Positions 43,419-55,902 of a DNA stretch of 64,000 bases are shown in pieces. The stretch's first letter is position 1. Every line of letters begins with the position of its first letter. Position numbers and translations under genes: made by a program. This DNA comes from Microvirga splendida. Its GTDB lineage: Bacteria > Pseudomonadota > Alphaproteobacteria > Rhizobiales > Beijerinckiaceae. The notes below the pieces were generated by a model. That model ran no database searches and was not told the DNA's origin. It saw only the letters and a program-made list of their open reading frames with translations. Location: assembly GCF_016427565.1 (NCBI RefSeq), contig NZ_JAELXT010000007.1, positions 62,001 to 126,000 on the forward strand. Direction: 5' to 3'.

Positions 43419-43656
43419 AGGTGCCCCTAGCCTAGTCATTGAAGTATTAAACCTTTATAACATTGCACAATTGCCCGAGCTGAGCAATCGGGAGGGCTAC
43501 CTTCATGAGAAAATTTGTGATGGTTGCTGCCTAAATCGGAACTCCTGCAGTTCTTGAAGCAATTTGCGACGAAGGTTCCGATTGGCTCTAAGCGTAGCTT
43601 TTATGTGAAGTCGGCTCGTCGTGTGATGTGTGGTCCTGCCGACGATTGAACTTTAC

Positions 43657-44913
43657 CTAGCAAAACCGCTCCAGCCGGATAATCCGGCAAGGCTGCCCGG
43701 CCGTTGCCGCCGGTGCATGGGGCGGCCGGACGAGCAGGGCGTCGGAGCGCTCGAGGATGCTCAGCATGGATGAGTCCTGCATGAGATGCGGGGTCGCGAC
43801 CGGCAGCATCAGCCGCGCAGGGCCTTGGGCGAGGCTCAGCGGCACGTCCTGCAGCGCAAGCGAAGCGCGCATGTAATCCTGCCGCTCCTTGTTGGCCGGC
43901 AGGTCCGCGCCGAGGATGGCGTCCTCGGCCGGGTCCTCGGCGGCCCGCTGGTCTCCAAGGAAGGCACGGATCGCCGGAACCAGGAACAGGACGGCGCAGA
44001 CAAGCGACGAGACAGGGTTTCCCGGCAGGCCCAGGAGCAGGGTCGACCCGAGGCGTCCGTGCATCAGGGGCTTGCCCGGACGCAAGGCCACGCGCCAGAA
44101 GCCGAGATCCATGCCCTGGCGGCTCAGAGCCTTCTGCACGAGGTCGTGCTCGCCTACCGAGGCTCCGCCCAAGGTCACGAGGATGTCGGCGCCCATGTCC
44201 CACGCCGCCCGGATACGTTCCTCGAGCGATCCGAGATCGTCGCGGACAATGCCGAGATCCACGGCCTCGGCACCGGCTTTCTCCACCATCAGAAGAGTGG
44301 CCGGAAGGCTCGAGGCGGTGATCTGGTCAGGGCCGACGGGCTCGCCCGCCCGCACCAGTTCGTCGCCCGTGGCCAGAATGGCGACCTTCGGCTTCCGGTG
44401 AACCGGGAGCAGCCCATGGCCCATGGCTGCAGCAAGAGCGATGTGCCGGGAATCGAGGCGCAGGCCTTTTTGAAGAAGGATGTCGCCGGCACAGAAGTCC
44501 ATGCCCGCTTGGCGGATGTGACGGTTGGGGCGGGCTGCCTCCTTCACCGTCACCCGATCGCCGGCACGCTCCGCATCCTCCTGCAGCACCACCGCGTCGG
44601 CACCGTCGGGAACGGGAGCGCCCGTGAAGATCCTGGCGGCCTCCATGGGGCCGACCGTTCCCGTGAAGCGAGCCCCGGCGGCGCTCGTTCCCACCACTTG
44701 GAGCGTTGCTGGAACCTGGGCGCAATCGATGCTGCGCACCGCATAGCCATCCATGGCGGAGGCCGGAAAGGGAGGCTGGTCGCGCAGGGCGCTGAGATCT
44801 TCGGCAAGGGTCCTGCCGGCGCAGGAGACGAGGGGGACCTGCTCGGCCTCGAGCGGCTTTTCCACGCTCGCCAGGACCCGAGACAGGGCATCCTCGACCG
44901 AGATCAGGCTCAT
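43657..44913 (-). CDS. moeA: Molybdopterin molybdenumtransferase MoeA
   Basis: A 418-residue cytoplasmic enzyme that inserts molybdate into adenylylated molybdopterin. Recognisable parts are [27 protein letters not shown] (substrate loop), [23 protein letters not shown] and [12 protein letters not shown] (active-site region), and [10 protein letters not shown]. The length is standard. The start overlaps the moaC stop as ATGA, so it is the last gene of the trp-mo run. Confidence 0.95.
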   Translation of the reverse strand: MSLISVEDALSRVLASVEKPLEAEQVPLVSCAGRTLAEDLSALRDQPPFPASAMDGYAVRSIDCAQVPATLQVVGTSAAGARFTGTVGPMEAARIFTGAPVPDGADAVVLQEDAERAGDRVTVKEAARPNRHIRQAGMDFCAGDILLQKGLRLDSRHIALAAAMGHGLLPVHRKPKVAILATGDELVRAGEPVGPDQITASSLPATLLMVEKAGAEAVDLGIVRDDLGSLEERIRAAWDMGADILVTLGGASVGEHDLVQKALSRQGMDLGFWRVALRPGKPLMHGRLGSTLLLGLPGNPVSSLVCAVLFLVPAIRAFLGDQRAAEDPAEDAILGADLPANKERQDYMRASLALQDVPLSLAQGPARLMLPVATPHLMQDSSMLSILERSDALLVRPPHAPAATAGQPCRIIRLERFC

Positions 44914-45386
44914 GGCGCCTCGAAATCTCCAGAGCGTCCGCCGCTCTTCCGACGCAGGCGGATGCTCTCGATCCGCATGCCTTTATCGGCGGCCTTCACC
45001 ATGTCGTAGATCGTCAGGCAGGCGACGGACACCGCCGTCAATGCCTCCATCTCGACGCCTGTCTGGCCCGACACCTTGACCTCGGCACTCACGCGCACGC
45101 CGGGAAGACTCTCGTCGAGGGTGCAGTCCACCTTCACTTTCGAAATCAGAAGAGGGTGGCACAGGGGAATGAGCTCGTGGGTGCGCTTGGACGCCATGAT
45201 GCCAGCGAGCCGTGCGGTCCCAAGCACGTCGCCCTTCTTGGCGTCGCCCTGGCGGATCAGGGCGACCGTCTCCGGCAGCATGACCACGCACCCTTCCGCA
45301 ACCGCAGTGCGGCTCGTCACGTCCTTGTCCGAGACGTCGACCATGTTGGCCTCGCCCGCAGCATCGAGATGCGTGAGCCCCGTCAT
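44910..45386 (-). CDS. moaC: Cyclic pyranopterin monophosphate synthase MoaC
   Basis: A 158-residue enzyme of molybdenum cofactor synthesis that converts the MoaA product to cyclic pyranopterin monophosphate. Motifs are [52 protein letters not shown] (catalytic region) and [20 protein letters not shown]. It overlaps trpC upstream and moeA downstream by four bases each, indicating one transcript. Confidence 0.96.
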   Translation of the reverse strand: MTGLTHLDAAGEANMVDVSDKDVTSRTAVAEGCVVMLPETVALIRQGDAKKGDVLGTARLAGIMASKRTHELIPLCHPLLISKVKVDCTLDESLPGVRVSAEVKVSGQTGVEMEALTAVSVACLTIYDMVKAADKGMRIESIRLRRKSGGRSGDFEAP

Positions 45387-46183
45387 GCGACCTCGCCGAA
45401 CAGGAGCCTGCGGGTGGCCGCCGCCACGTCGGCCTGCCGCATCAGGCTCTCGCCCACTAGAAAGGTGTGAATGTCGACCTTCGTCAGGCGCTCGATGTCC
45501 TCAAGCGTGAAGATGCCGCTCTCGCCGACGACGATGCGGTCGGACGGGATCAGGGGCGCCAGCTCCTCGCTGACCCCGAGCGAAACCTCGAAGCTGCGCA
45601 GGTTCCGGTTGTTGATGCCAACCAGCTTCGTGCCAAGGGGCAGGGCGCGCTCCAGCTCCGCCCGGTCATGCACCTCGACCAGCACATCCATGCCGAGGCT
45701 GTGGGCGGTGTCGATCAGGGCGCGGGCCTCATCGTCGGTGACGCTCGCCATGATCACGAGGATGCAGTCGGCGCCCCAGGCGCGGGCCTCGTAGACCTGA
45801 TAGGGTTCGAACAAAAAATCCTTGCGAAGGGCTGGGAGCCCGGAGGCCTCTCGGGCCTGGGCCAGGTACTCGGGCCTGCCCTGGAACGAGGGCTTGTCGG
45901 TGAGCACGGACAGGCAGGTGGCGCCGCCCTCGGCATAGGCGCGGGCGAGGCTCGGCGGATCGAAGTCGGCGCGGATCAGACCCTTGGAGGGGCTTGCCTT
46001 CTTCACCTCCGCAATCAGCGCAGGACGCCCTTCGGCAAGATGGCGCTCGATGGCCTTGGCAAAGCCGCGCGGTTGCGAGGCCTCGCGGGCCAGGCGCTCG
46101 ATCTCGGCCTGAGGCACGGCGGCCTTGGCGGCGGCAATCTCCTGGCGCTTGTAGGCTTCGATCCGGCTGAGAACGTCGCTCAT
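45383..46183 (-). CDS. trpC: Indole-3-glycerol phosphate synthase
   Basis: A 266-residue TIM-barrel enzyme of tryptophan synthesis. Motifs are [13 protein letters not shown] (catalytic Lys), [47 protein letters not shown] and VGESGIF. It is monofunctional, with no TrpF fusion. It starts 11 bases after trpD and overlaps moaC. Confidence 0.96.
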   Translation of the reverse strand: MSDVLSRIEAYKRQEIAAAKAAVPQAEIERLAREASQPRGFAKAIERHLAEGRPALIAEVKKASPSKGLIRADFDPPSLARAYAEGGATCLSVLTDKPSFQGRPEYLAQAREASGLPALRKDFLFEPYQVYEARAWGADCILVIMASVTDDEARALIDTAHSLGMDVLVEVHDRAELERALPLGTKLVGINNRNLRSFEVSLGVSEELAPLIPSDRIVVGESGIFTLEDIERLTKVDIHTFLVGESLMRQADVAAATRRLLFGEVA

Positions 46184-46194
46184 GGCTCGTCCAC

Positions 46195-47208
46195 TCAGCC
46201 GTTCGAGACTTGAACGAGGCGATCCAAGGTGGCCTTGGAGGCGCCGCTGTCGAGAGCCCGCGAGGCGCGCTCGAGGCCGTCGCGCAGGTTGGCCGCCTCA
46301 TCCGCCACCACAAGGGAGGCGGCGGCATTGAGCAAGGCGACATCGCGATAAGCCGTGCGGGCACCATCGAGAACGGCGCGCAACTGCGCGGCATTGTGCT
46401 CCGGATCGCCGCCCCGCAGATCGTCCAGGGATGCGGTCGGCAGGCCGACCTCCTCGGGCGTGACCGTGAACCGGCGGATGGCGCCGTTCTCCAGCGCCGC
46501 CACAAAGGTCGGGCCGGTGGTGGTCATCTCGTCGAGGCCGTCGGAGCCGTGCACGGTCCAGACCTTGTGGGAGCCGAGTTCCTTCAGAACCTGAGTCAGC
46601 GGCTCGAGCCAGGCCTCGGAGAAAACGCCGAGAAGCTGCCGCTTGGCGCCGGCCGGATTGGCGAGTGGGCCGAGCAGATTGAAGATCGTTCGCGTGCCGA
46701 TCTCCACACGCGTCGGCGCCACGTGGCGCATGGCGGCGTGGTGGGTCTGGGCGAACATGAAGCAGAGCTTGGTCTCGGACAGGCAGCGCTCCAGGCCTTC
46801 GGAGGCGAGGCCGAGCTTCACGCCAAGCGCCGAGAGCACGTCTGCTGTGCCGGATTTGGACGAGGCCGCGCGGTTGCCGTGCTTGGCAACGGGAACGCCG
46901 CAGGAGGCCACGATGATCGAGGCCAAGGTGGAGATGTTGTAGCTGCCCTTGTGGTCGCCGCCGGTGCCGACGATGTCGACGGCATTCTCGGGGGCGGTGA
47001 CCCGCAGCATGCGCCCGCGCATGGCGGTGACGGCGCCGACGATCTCGTCGAGGGCCTCGCCGCGAACCCTGAGCGCCATCAGGAAGGCGCCGCCCTGGGC
47101 CGGCGTCACCTCGCCGGAGAGCAGGTCGTCGAAGGCATCCCGCGCCTCGTCGCGCGTCAGCGATGCGCCCGTGGCGACCTTGGCGAGGTATGACTTGAAG
47201 GATTCCAT
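46195..47208 (-). CDS. trpD: Anthranilate phosphoribosyltransferase
   Basis: A 337-residue enzyme that joins anthranilate to PRPP. Motifs are [20 protein letters not shown] (PRPP loop), [14 protein letters not shown] and [10 protein letters not shown]. The ATG at [10 protein letters not shown] gives the standard length; the long upstream frame overlaps trpG and was rejected. It is five bases after trpG. Confidence 0.96.
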   Translation of the reverse strand: MESFKSYLAKVATGASLTRDEARDAFDDLLSGEVTPAQGGAFLMALRVRGEALDEIVGAVTAMRGRMLRVTAPENAVDIVGTGGDHKGSYNISTLASIIVASCGVPVAKHGNRAASSKSGTADVLSALGVKLGLASEGLERCLSETKLCFMFAQTHHAAMRHVAPTRVEIGTRTIFNLLGPLANPAGAKRQLLGVFSEAWLEPLTQVLKELGSHKVWTVHGSDGLDEMTTTGPTFVAALENGAIRRFTVTPEEVGLPTASLDDLRGGDPEHNAAQLRAVLDGARTAYRDVALLNAAASLVVADEAANLRDGLERASRALDSGASKATLDRLVQVSNG

Positions 47209-47213
47209 CGGTT

Positions 47214-47843
47214 TCAGTGCCCTGCTGGTGCGGCTGCGCCGCCGGTCGCGCGGTGCCTGGCGTTCCAGTCCGCCGCGAGTTCGAAGAAGTTGCGCATGAT
47301 CGTCACCCCGTGCTCCGACAGGATGCTCTCGGGGTGGAACTGCACGCCGTGGATCGGCAGGGAGCGGTGCGACAGGCCCATGACGAGGCCGTCGGCCGTT
47401 TCCGCCGTGACGAGGAGGTCGTCGGGGCAGGTCTCCCGATCCACGATGAGGGAATGATAGCGGGTGGCCTTGAAGGAGCCGTTGATGCCCCGGAACACCG
47501 CCTGTCCGTTGTGCTCCACATCGGACACCTTGCCGTGCATCGGCAAGGGCGCGCGCGAGACGGTGCCGCCGAAGACTTGGCCGATGGTCTGAAGACCCAG
47601 GCACACGCCGAAGGTCGGGATCTCGGGTGAGGCGCGCTTCACGAGATCGAGGCAGATCCCCGCGTCGTTCGGCGTGCCCGGGCCCGGCGAAATCACGATC
47701 GCGTCCGGCCCGGAGGCGAGCACGTCGTCGGCGGTGATCGCGTCGTTGCGCACCACGTCGACCGAGGTGGCGAGAGGGCCGAGCAGATGCACCAGATTCC
47801 AGGTGAAGCTGTCGTAGTTGTCGATGACGAGAACGCGGGTCAT
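47214..47843 (-). CDS. trpG: Anthranilate synthase glutamine amidotransferase subunit
   Basis: A 209-residue class I amidotransferase that supplies ammonia to TrpE. Motifs are [34 protein letters not shown] (nucleophile Cys) and GVQFHPESI (catalytic His and Glu). It could also serve folate synthesis as PabA. It follows trpE after 58 bases. Confidence 0.95.
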   Translation of the reverse strand: MTRVLVIDNYDSFTWNLVHLLGPLATSVDVVRNDAITADDVLASGPDAIVISPGPGTPNDAGICLDLVKRASPEIPTFGVCLGLQTIGQVFGGTVSRAPLPMHGKVSDVEHNGQAVFRGINGSFKATRYHSLIVDRETCPDDLLVTAETADGLVMGLSHRSLPIHGVQFHPESILSEHGVTIMRNFFELAADWNARHRATGGAAAPAGH

Positions 47844-47901
47844 GGCGCGCCGACGTTCGCGTATGCGACGCCCCCGGTCAAGGGACGCATTGCGGCGAAG
47901 G

Positions 47902-49422
47902 TCATTGCCCGACCCTCGCCTGGCTGGCGAAGCGCACGGCCTCCTCGGCGGCCCGGAACAGGGCCTTCGACTTGTTGATACATTCCTGCTGCTCGGAGGC
48001 CGGGTCGGAATCGTACACGATGCCGGCACCTGCCTGCACGGCCATGCGGCCAGCCTTCACCACGGCCGTGCGCAGCACGATGCAGGTGTCCATCTCGCCA
48101 TTGGCGCCGAAATAGCCGACGCAGCCGGCGTAAGGCCCGCGCTTGTCCTTCTCCAACTCGTCGATGATCTGCATCGCGCGCACCTTCGGCGCGCCGGAGA
48201 CCGTGCCGGCCGGAAAGCCCGCGATGAGCGCATCGAGGGCGTCGAAGCTCGGGTCGAGGCGGCCTTCCACGTTCGACACGATGTGCATCACCTGGCTGTA
48301 ATATTCGAGGAAGAAGGAATCCGTCACCTGCACGGAGCCCATCTCGGCCACGCGTCCCACGTCGTTGCGCCCGAGATCGAGCAGCATCAGGTGCTCGGCC
48401 CGTTCCTTCTGGTCGGCCAGCAGGCTTTCCGCATGGGCCCGGTCCTCGGCGACTGTTGCGCCGCGCGGGCGCGTGCCGGCGATGGGCCGGATCGTGACCT
48501 TGCCGTCGCGCATCCGCACCAGGATCTCAGGGCTCGAGCAGACGATCTGGAAGTCCTCAAAGTCGAGGTAGCAGAGGAACGGCGCCGGATTGACCCGGCG
48601 CAGGGAGCGGTAGAGCGCGAAGGCGGGCAGGGGGAAGGCGGATTCGAAGCGCTGGGACAGCACCACCTGAAAGATGTCGCCGGCGCGGATGTAGTCCTTC
48701 GCCCGGGCCACCATGGCCTCGTACTCGTCCGGTGTGGTGTTGGACACCGGCGGCTCGAAGTGGATGTGCGTCGGGTCGGTCCGGTCGTCCATGGGCAGCG
48801 GACGCTCAAGCGCCGCCGTCACCTCGTCGAGGCGTGCCAGCGCGGTTTCATGAGCCACCTTGGCGGAGGTGCCCGCCTGGGGACGCACGGGCGTAATGAG
48901 CGATATCTCGTCCTTCACCCCGTCGAACACCACCATCACGGTAGGACGGATCAGGATGGCGTCCGGCACCTTCAGTACGTCGGTATTGGGCTCTGGCAGG
49001 CGCTCCATGAGCCGCACCATGTCGTAGCCCAGATAGCCGAAGAGACCCGCCGCCATGGGCGGTAGGTCGTCGGAGAGGGGCAGGGCGCTTTCCCTGATCA
49101 GGGCGCGAAGGCTCTCGATCGGCGGACGCTCGTCCACCCTGAATTCCTGCATCCGGCTCAAGGCCTGCCGGTCGATGGAAGCAACCCCGTCCTGGCAGCG
49201 CCAGACGAGATCCGGATCGAGTCCGATCATGGAGAAGCGGCCGCGGGTCGCGCCGCCTTCGACCGATTCCAGCAGGAAGGCAGAGCCCTTACGCCCGTGT
49301 CGCAGCTTCAAAAAGGCTGCGACCGGGGTCAGCAGATCGCCCACCAAGGTGGCGCGCAGGACACCCGCCTCGCCGGCCTCATAGGCCGTGGCGAAGGTGT
49401 CGAAGTCGGGCGTGAGCGTCAT
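47902..49422 (-). CDS. trpE: Anthranilate synthase component I
   Basis: A 506-residue chorismate-using enzyme, the first step to tryptophan. The N-terminal LLESVEGG is the tryptophan feedback site. The catalytic domain has FQVVLSQRFE, PIAGTRPRGAT, LLDLGRNDVGRVA and FPAGTVSGAPKVRAMQII. It is a stand-alone TrpE paired with a separate TrpG, unlike the TrpEG fusion of some rhizobia. It starts three bases after the upstream chaperone gene stop. Confidence 0.96.
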   Translation of the reverse strand: MTLTPDFDTFATAYEAGEAGVLRATLVGDLLTPVAAFLKLRHGRKGSAFLLESVEGGATRGRFSMIGLDPDLVWRCQDGVASIDRQALSRMQEFRVDERPPIESLRALIRESALPLSDDLPPMAAGLFGYLGYDMVRLMERLPEPNTDVLKVPDAILIRPTVMVVFDGVKDEISLITPVRPQAGTSAKVAHETALARLDEVTAALERPLPMDDRTDPTHIHFEPPVSNTTPDEYEAMVARAKDYIRAGDIFQVVLSQRFESAFPLPAFALYRSLRRVNPAPFLCYLDFEDFQIVCSSPEILVRMRDGKVTIRPIAGTRPRGATVAEDRAHAESLLADQKERAEHLMLLDLGRNDVGRVAEMGSVQVTDSFFLEYYSQVMHIVSNVEGRLDPSFDALDALIAGFPAGTVSGAPKVRAMQIIDELEKDKRGPYAGCVGYFGANGEMDTCIVLRTAVVKAGRMAVQAGAGIVYDSDPASEQQECINKSKALFRAAEEAVRFASQARVGQ

Positions 49423-49425
49423 GGC

Positions 49426-51321
49426 CTAGAATTCGCCGCCCGTGGCCTGACGCAGCGCCTGCTGGTTGATGGTGACGCCGAGATCCTGCCGGACCTGGGC
49501 GATATACTGGCTGATCAGGTCGTCGCCGAGGCCGTTGCGGAGCTGGTTCTCGATTGTCTGCGCCGCCTGTGTCGTGGTGACCAGGGGCGGCACCGTCGCC
49601 GAGGTGACCTTGAACACGGCGCGGGCATCCGGGCCGTTGGCCGCATGGCCCGCCTTGCCGACCGGAACGGCGAAGATGCGGTTCACGGCCTCGGCCGTGA
49701 GATCGTCCTTGGCGGCGTTCCGGGCGAGATCGGTGGCGGTTTTCACCGGCGCGCCGACCTCCTGGGCCACGGCTTCGATGGCTTCGCCCTTCTCCAGGCG
49801 CTCCGTCAGCCCACGGGCACGCTCGGAGAGACGCTGGGCGACCTGATCCTCGCGCCACTGGGCGGCGACCTGATCGCGAACCTCGTCGAGGTTCTTCTCG
49901 CGGGAGGGCTCGATGCCGGTCACGTCGTACCAGACATAGCCGGTGCCGGTGCGCAGCGCCTCGTTGTCGACGCCGATATCGGAGGCGAAGGCTGCCCTCA
50001 CCAGAGCATCCTTCTCGGGGAGGTTGACCGCATTGCCGGTCTTGTCGAGGCCGTTGGCGTCCACCGCCGGAGCCTGAACCAGGGACAGGCCTTTCTCCCG
50101 GGCGATGTCCGCCAGGGGCTTGGCGCCGGCGCGCAGGTCCTCGATCTCATCGTGGATCCGCTCGATCTGGCTCTGGGCCCGCTCCACGGCGATCTCCTGG
50201 CGAAGCTCGGGGGCGACCTCCTCGAACGGCCGCACGGCCTCCGGCTGGATCTGCGTCACGCGCACGAGCACGGGGCCGAAGCGGCCCGCCACGGGAGCGC
50301 TGACGGCTCCCTGCTCCAGACCGAAGGCGGCTTCGGCCACGGCCGGATCGAGCATCTCGGCCTTGGTGAAGGTGCCGAGCTCCAGGTCCTGCGGGGATAC
50401 GCTGCGCTCGGTCGCGATGGACTCGAAGGTCGCGCCTTCCCTGATCCTGGCGGCGGCGGCCTCGGCCTCCGGCTGGGACGGGAAGGTGATCTGCTGGATC
50501 GTCCGGCGTTCCGGGCTGCCGTACTTGGCCTTCTGCTGCTCGTAGCGCTGGCGGGCATCGGCCTCCGACACGGTGTCCGGCTTCGCCAGGGAGGCGGCAT
50601 CGAGGGCCATCGCTGTCACGGCCCGGTACTCGGGCGCCCGGAAGGCGCTTCTGCGCTCGTTGAAGAAGGTCTCGAGCTGCTCGGCCGTCGGCGCCGGGAT
50701 GTCGCCCGCCATGGCCGCGGTCAGGAGAAGGTAGGCGCTCGCGCGGCGCTCGCTGCCATAGCGGTGCAGAGCTTCCTTGGCGGCCAGGGGCACGTTGATG
50801 TCACCGGCGATGGCCTCGGCAAGGTGAAGGCGCGCCATCGCAGCCCGCTGCTCCTGCACGAATCCGGCCTCGGAAAGGTTGATGCCGCGAAGCGCCTGGT
50901 CGAAGAGGGCGCGGTTGAACTGCCCGTCCGCACCCTTGAACGCGGGATTGTTGAGGATCGAGGCGGCGACGAGCTGATCCGAGACCGAAAGACCCATCTC
51001 CCTGGCCTTTTCGGCCAGCACGGCTTCGGTCACAAGGTTGTTGATGACCTGCTGGTCGAGGCCGAAGGCGCGGGCCTGCTCGGGGCTGATGACCGTGCGG
51101 AACTGGCGTCCGAGCCGCTGCAGCTCGTTGGTATAGGCGCTGCGGGTCTGATCGACCGTGATCGTCGTCTCGCCGACCTCGGCCACTGTGGAAGCGGGGG
51201 TTGCACGGAAGATGTCACCGATGCCCCAGATGGCAAAGCTGAGGATGAGAGCGCCGAAAAAGATGGTGGCGATCACCTTGCCGACGATGGTCTGCCCAGC
51301 CTTGCGCATATTCCGAAGCAT
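49426..51321 (-). CDS. PpiD/SurA-like peptidyl-prolyl isomerase, membrane-anchored
   Basis: A 631-residue protein: a short cytoplasmic start (MLRNMRKAGQTIVGKVIATI), one helix (about 14-36), a SurA-type N-terminal chaperone region (VINNLVTEAVLAEKARE, AASILNNPAFKGADGQFNRA), a parvulin-like central part (ATFESIATERSVSPQDLELG, then AVSAPVAGRFGPVLVRVTQI) and a C-terminal region (VWYDVTGIEPSREKNLDEVR). It would assist folding of exported proteins at the periplasmic face. The ATG was moved in by 30 codons because the family begins with MLxxMRK. It heads the leftward run and diverges from tpiA. Confidence 0.88.
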   Translation of the reverse strand: MLRNMRKAGQTIVGKVIATIFFGALILSFAIWGIGDIFRATPASTVAEVGETTITVDQTRSAYTNELQRLGRQFRTVISPEQARAFGLDQQVINNLVTEAVLAEKAREMGLSVSDQLVAASILNNPAFKGADGQFNRALFDQALRGINLSEAGFVQEQRAAMARLHLAEAIAGDINVPLAAKEALHRYGSERRASAYLLLTAAMAGDIPAPTAEQLETFFNERRSAFRAPEYRAVTAMALDAASLAKPDTVSEADARQRYEQQKAKYGSPERRTIQQITFPSQPEAEAAAARIREGATFESIATERSVSPQDLELGTFTKAEMLDPAVAEAAFGLEQGAVSAPVAGRFGPVLVRVTQIQPEAVRPFEEVAPELRQEIAVERAQSQIERIHDEIEDLRAGAKPLADIAREKGLSLVQAPAVDANGLDKTGNAVNLPEKDALVRAAFASDIGVDNEALRTGTGYVWYDVTGIEPSREKNLDEVRDQVAAQWREDQVAQRLSERARGLTERLEKGEAIEAVAQEVGAPVKTATDLARNAAKDDLTAEAVNRIFAVPVGKAGHAANGPDARAVFKVTSATVPPLVTTTQAAQTIENQLRNGLGDDLISQYIAQVRQDLGVTINQQALRQATGGEF

Positions 51322-51456
51322 CGTGAACCCGTCTTCAAAAAACTCGTTAAACTGCCGATAAACGATCAGGGGCTCTACGAAAAGGGCAAGTCTGGTTGAA
51401 AGAAGGCGCAAGCCTCTGCTAGTGCCAGATTATCAAGCGTGACAGGAGTGCCATAG

Positions 51457-52224
51457 ATGAGCGTCGATAGGCCGCGCCCGCTGGTTGCGGGCAACTGGAA
51501 GATGAACGGGTTGAAGACATCGGCCAAGGTCCTGCAAGAGGTCCATGCCGGCTACACCCCAGGACTCAAGGCCAAGGTCGAGCTGGCCGTGTGCCCGCCT
51601 GCAACCCTGATCGGCCAGTTTGCGCAAGCCTCCGTCGGCTCGCGGGTCGCCATCGGCGGCCAGGATTGCCACGCTAAGGAATCGGGCGCCTTCACCGGCG
51701 ATCTTTCGGCCGAGATGCTGGCCGATGCCGGCGCATCTTACGTGATCGTCGGCCATTCCGAGCGCCGCCAGTACCACAAGGAGAAGGACGTAGACGTTTG
51801 CGCGAAGGCCGTTGCGGCTCACCGCGCGGGGCTGACCGCCATCGTCTGCGTTGGCGAGACCCGGGAGGAGCGCGAGGGCGGCAAGACGCTCGCCGTCGTC
51901 AAGAAGCAGTTGCGCGGCTCGATCCCGGTCGATTCGAACAGCCACAACCTCGTCGTCGCCTACGAGCCCGTCTGGGCCATCGGCACCGGCCTGACGCCGA
52001 CCACCGCCGATGTCGCGGAGGTGCACGCCCTGATCCGCGACGAGCTGCGCAGGCTCGTCGGCAAGGCCGAAGCCTCCAAGGTCCGAATCCTCTACGGCGG
52101 CTCCGTGAAGCCGTCCAACGCCGCAGAGCTCATGGCGGTGGAGAACGTCAACGGTGCCCTGGTCGGCGGGGCGAGCCTCGTGGCGGCCGACTTCCTGGGC
52201 ATTGCAGGGGCTTATCTGGGGTAA
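51457..52224 (+). CDS. tpiA: Triosephosphate isomerase
   Basis: A 255-residue TIM barrel that interconverts dihydroxyacetone phosphate and glyceraldehyde 3-phosphate. Catalytic motifs are AGNWKMNG (Lys), IVGHSERRQ (His) and [11 protein letters not shown] (Glu), with the phosphate-binding [10 protein letters not shown] and [15 protein letters not shown] precedes the ATG. Confidence 0.97.
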   Translation: MSVDRPRPLVAGNWKMNGLKTSAKVLQEVHAGYTPGLKAKVELAVCPPATLIGQFAQASVGSRVAIGGQDCHAKESGAFTGDLSAEMLADAGASYVIVGHSERRQYHKEKDVDVCAKAVAAHRAGLTAIVCVGETREEREGGKTLAVVKKQLRGSIPVDSNSHNLVVAYEPVWAIGTGLTPTTADVAEVHALIRDELRRLVGKAEASKVRILYGGSVKPSNAAELMAVENVNGALVGGASLVAADFLGIAGAYLG

Positions 52225-52343
52225 GTTCGAAAAGGCGGCTTGCGGGTCTTTGATCCTGGGCCCACCTATGCTACAGGCCGCCGCAACGGACGGATTGCGA
52301 GCGGCTGACGCCTTGTGCGCAGCCGCTTGAGGTTTTTGGAACG

Positions 52344-52757
52344 ATGCAAACAGTTCTTATCATTATCCACCTGATCGTCGTGCTCGCCCTGATCGGCGTG
52401 GTTCTCCTGCAGCGCTCCGAGGGCGGCGGCATGGGCCTCGGTGGCGGCGGCGGAGGCGGCGGCGGTGTCTCGGGCTTCATGACCGGGCGCGGCCAGGCCA
52501 ATGCGCTCACCCGCGCGACGGCCATTCTGGCAGGCCTCTTCTTCCTGACGAGCATCACGCTCACCGTGATGGCGACCACGACCCGTGCTCCGCGCTCGAT
52601 TCTCGACGGCGCCGCGCCGGCGGGGCCGGGCCAGCAGGCCCCGGCCGGGCAGGGCGGCGGCAACGTGCTCGAGCAGCTTCAGCGTCTCCAGGGCGATCAG
52701 CCGGCGGCTCCCGCCCCGGGCGCTCCGGCGCCGGCGCCAGCAGCGCCTCAGCAGTAA
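52344..52757 (+). CDS. secG: Preprotein translocase subunit SecG
   Basis: A 137-residue protein with two helices (TVLIIIHLIVVLALIGVVLLQ and ATAILAGLFFLTSITLTVMA), joined by a Gly-rich loop (SEGGGMGLGGGGGGGGG). The tail is Pro/Ala-rich, longer than in Escherichia coli but usual in Rhizobiales. It is the auxiliary subunit of the SecYEG channel. A terminator follows. Confidence 0.94.
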   Translation: MQTVLIIIHLIVVLALIGVVLLQRSEGGGMGLGGGGGGGGGVSGFMTGRGQANALTRATAILAGLFFLTSITLTVMATTTRAPRSILDGAAPAGPGQQAPAGQGGGNVLEQLQRLQGDQPAAPAPGAPAPAPAAPQQ

Positions 52758-52765
52758 ACGAAACC

Positions 52766-52794
52766 AGGGCCGGTGCTTCCGGCCCTCTCTTTTT
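52766..52794 (+). terminator. Rho-independent terminator after secG
   Basis: An eight-base stem (AGGGCCGG with CCGGCCCT) around TGCTT is followed by CTC and T5. It separates secG from pyrG. Confidence 0.8.
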
Positions 52795-52856
52795 GTGGAT
52801 GGCTTTCAGGTGGTCCGGTTCGCGATTGCGAATCGGCGCCTGATGTTTATGGATAG

Positions 52857-54491
<1,635 letters not shown>

Positions 54492-54505
54492 TGTTAACCT
54501 GAACC

Positions 54506-54534
54506 GTCGCGCCCGCGCTTCTCACGGGCGCGAC
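54506..54534. other. Strong hairpin between pyrG and the VOC gene
   Basis: GTCGCGCCCG pairs perfectly with CGGGCGCGAC around a nine-base loop, ending 14 bases before the next ATG. There is no T-run, so it is not a standard terminator; it could stabilise the pyrG mRNA end or limit access to the downstream start. Confidence 0.5.
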
Positions 54535-54548
54535 CAGCAGGAAAGAGC

Positions 54549-55421
54549 ATGATGACCCGCCGGATTGACCATCTCGTTGTTGCCGTCCAGGACCTCGACC
54601 AAGCCGGACACTTCTACCAGCGCCTTGGATTCCAGGTCGGTTCCCGCAACCGGCACCCCTGGGGCACCGAGAACCGGATCATTCAGTTTGACGGCTCCTT
54701 CATCGAGTTGATCACCGTCGGTGAGGGTGCCGCCATCGCGCCCCACCGGGAGAGCGCCTTCAGCTTCGGCGGCTTCGTGCAGGATTATCTGCGGAACCGG
54801 GAAGGCCTGGCCATGCTGGTCCTCGACAGCCAGGATGCCAAGGCCGACGCCGCTCTCTTCGCAGAAAACGGCATCGGAGCCTTCGAGCCGTTCCATTTCG
54901 AGCGCACCGGGCGGCGGCCCGACGGCAGCGAGACCAAGGTTGCCTTCACGCTGGCCTTCACCTCGGCCGAACATTCGCCCAGGGCCGGCTTCTTCGTCTG
55001 TCAGCAGCACTATCCCGAGAACTTCTGGAATCCGGAATTCCAGCGCCACGACAACCAGGCCAGCCGGATCTCATCCGTCACGCTGACGGCGCCCGAACCG
55101 GAGCGGCTGCGGGCCTTTCTCGCGACCTTCACGGGCGTTGAGCCGAGAAGCCCGGATGGGGACGACCTGTCCTTCCGCCTGGCCGAGAGCCACATCGATG
55201 TGCTGACCCCGGACGATGCGGCCGAGATCTACGGCTCCATCGAGGCCGAGCTCGACCAGCCGTCCCTGGTGGCCTTCGCCATCCGTGTCGAGGACATCCA
55301 GCGGCAGGCGAGGTGGCTCGATGCGGCGGAGATCCCTTATCAGCACATCGGCAGCAGGCTCATCGTCCCGGCCAGTGCCGCCTTCGGCGTCGCGATCGCG
55401 TTCGAGCCAACGCAATTTTAA
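54549..55421 (+). CDS. VOC/glyoxalase-like domain protein
   Basis: A 290-residue cytoplasmic protein with two glyoxalase-type halves. It begins RRIDHLVVAVQDLDQAGHFY, with the first metal-type His, then NRIIQFDGSFIELITVGEG. The second half starts near residue 175 (SSVTLTAPEPERLRAFLATF) and has SHIDVLTPDDAAEIYG. The order resembles Glyoxalase_3-type VOC proteins; substrate unknown. Two adjacent ATG codons are possible starts. AGGAAAG lies upstream. Confidence 0.85.
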   Translation: MMTRRIDHLVVAVQDLDQAGHFYQRLGFQVGSRNRHPWGTENRIIQFDGSFIELITVGEGAAIAPHRESAFSFGGFVQDYLRNREGLAMLVLDSQDAKADAALFAENGIGAFEPFHFERTGRRPDGSETKVAFTLAFTSAEHSPRAGFFVCQQHYPENFWNPEFQRHDNQASRISSVTLTAPEPERLRAFLATFTGVEPRSPDGDDLSFRLAESHIDVLTPDDAAEIYGSIEAELDQPSLVAFAIRVEDIQRQARWLDAAEIPYQHIGSRLIVPASAAFGVAIAFEPTQF

Positions 55422-55470
55422 CCATGGCCCCTTAAACGGTTGAAAAACATCAACCGGTGGGGGCTTTCCG

Positions 55471-55872
55471 GTGGCTTCTTCTCTCGCGGGCTTGCCCGAT
55501 TTCCTGATCTTCTTCGTGCTCGCCGTCGCGCTGGTGGGGCTGTATCTGGCCATCTACACGCTCGCGACCATGCACAACGAGTTCGCCCTGATCCGGGAGA
55601 ACGTGATCTCGGCGGCGACAGCCCTGGGCTTCAGCCTCGTGGGCTTCGCCCTGCCGATCGCAAGCGCCATCGTGCATGCCCAGACCATCGTCGACTGCCT
55701 CGTCTGGGGTCTGGTCGCCCTTTCCGTGCAGATCGTCGTCTACTGGCTCGTGCGGATCGTGATGCCCAACCTCTCGCAGCGCATCGCCGCGGGCGAGATG
55801 GCGGCGGCGCTGTTCCTCGGAGCCTCATCCCTGTCGGCTGGCATCATCAATGCCGCGGCAATGACGTTCTGA
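55471..55872 (+). CDS. DUF350 (YjfL-like) membrane protein
   Basis: A 133-residue protein with four helices. The pattern LPDFLIFFVLAVALVGLYLA, then EFALIRENVISAATALGFSLVGFALPIASA, then WGLVALSVQIVVYWLVRIVMP and AALFLGASSLSAGIINAA is that of DUF350. Function is unknown. The start is GTG; an ATG-initiated form is not available in frame near the first helix. It lies 49 bases after the VOC gene. Confidence 0.85.
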   Translation: MASSLAGLPDFLIFFVLAVALVGLYLAIYTLATMHNEFALIRENVISAATALGFSLVGFALPIASAIVHAQTIVDCLVWGLVALSVQIVVYWLVRIVMPNLSQRIAAGEMAAALFLGASSLSAGIINAAAMTF

Positions 55873-55902
55873 AGGCCACCCTGACCTGCAGTAGACTGCC
55901 GG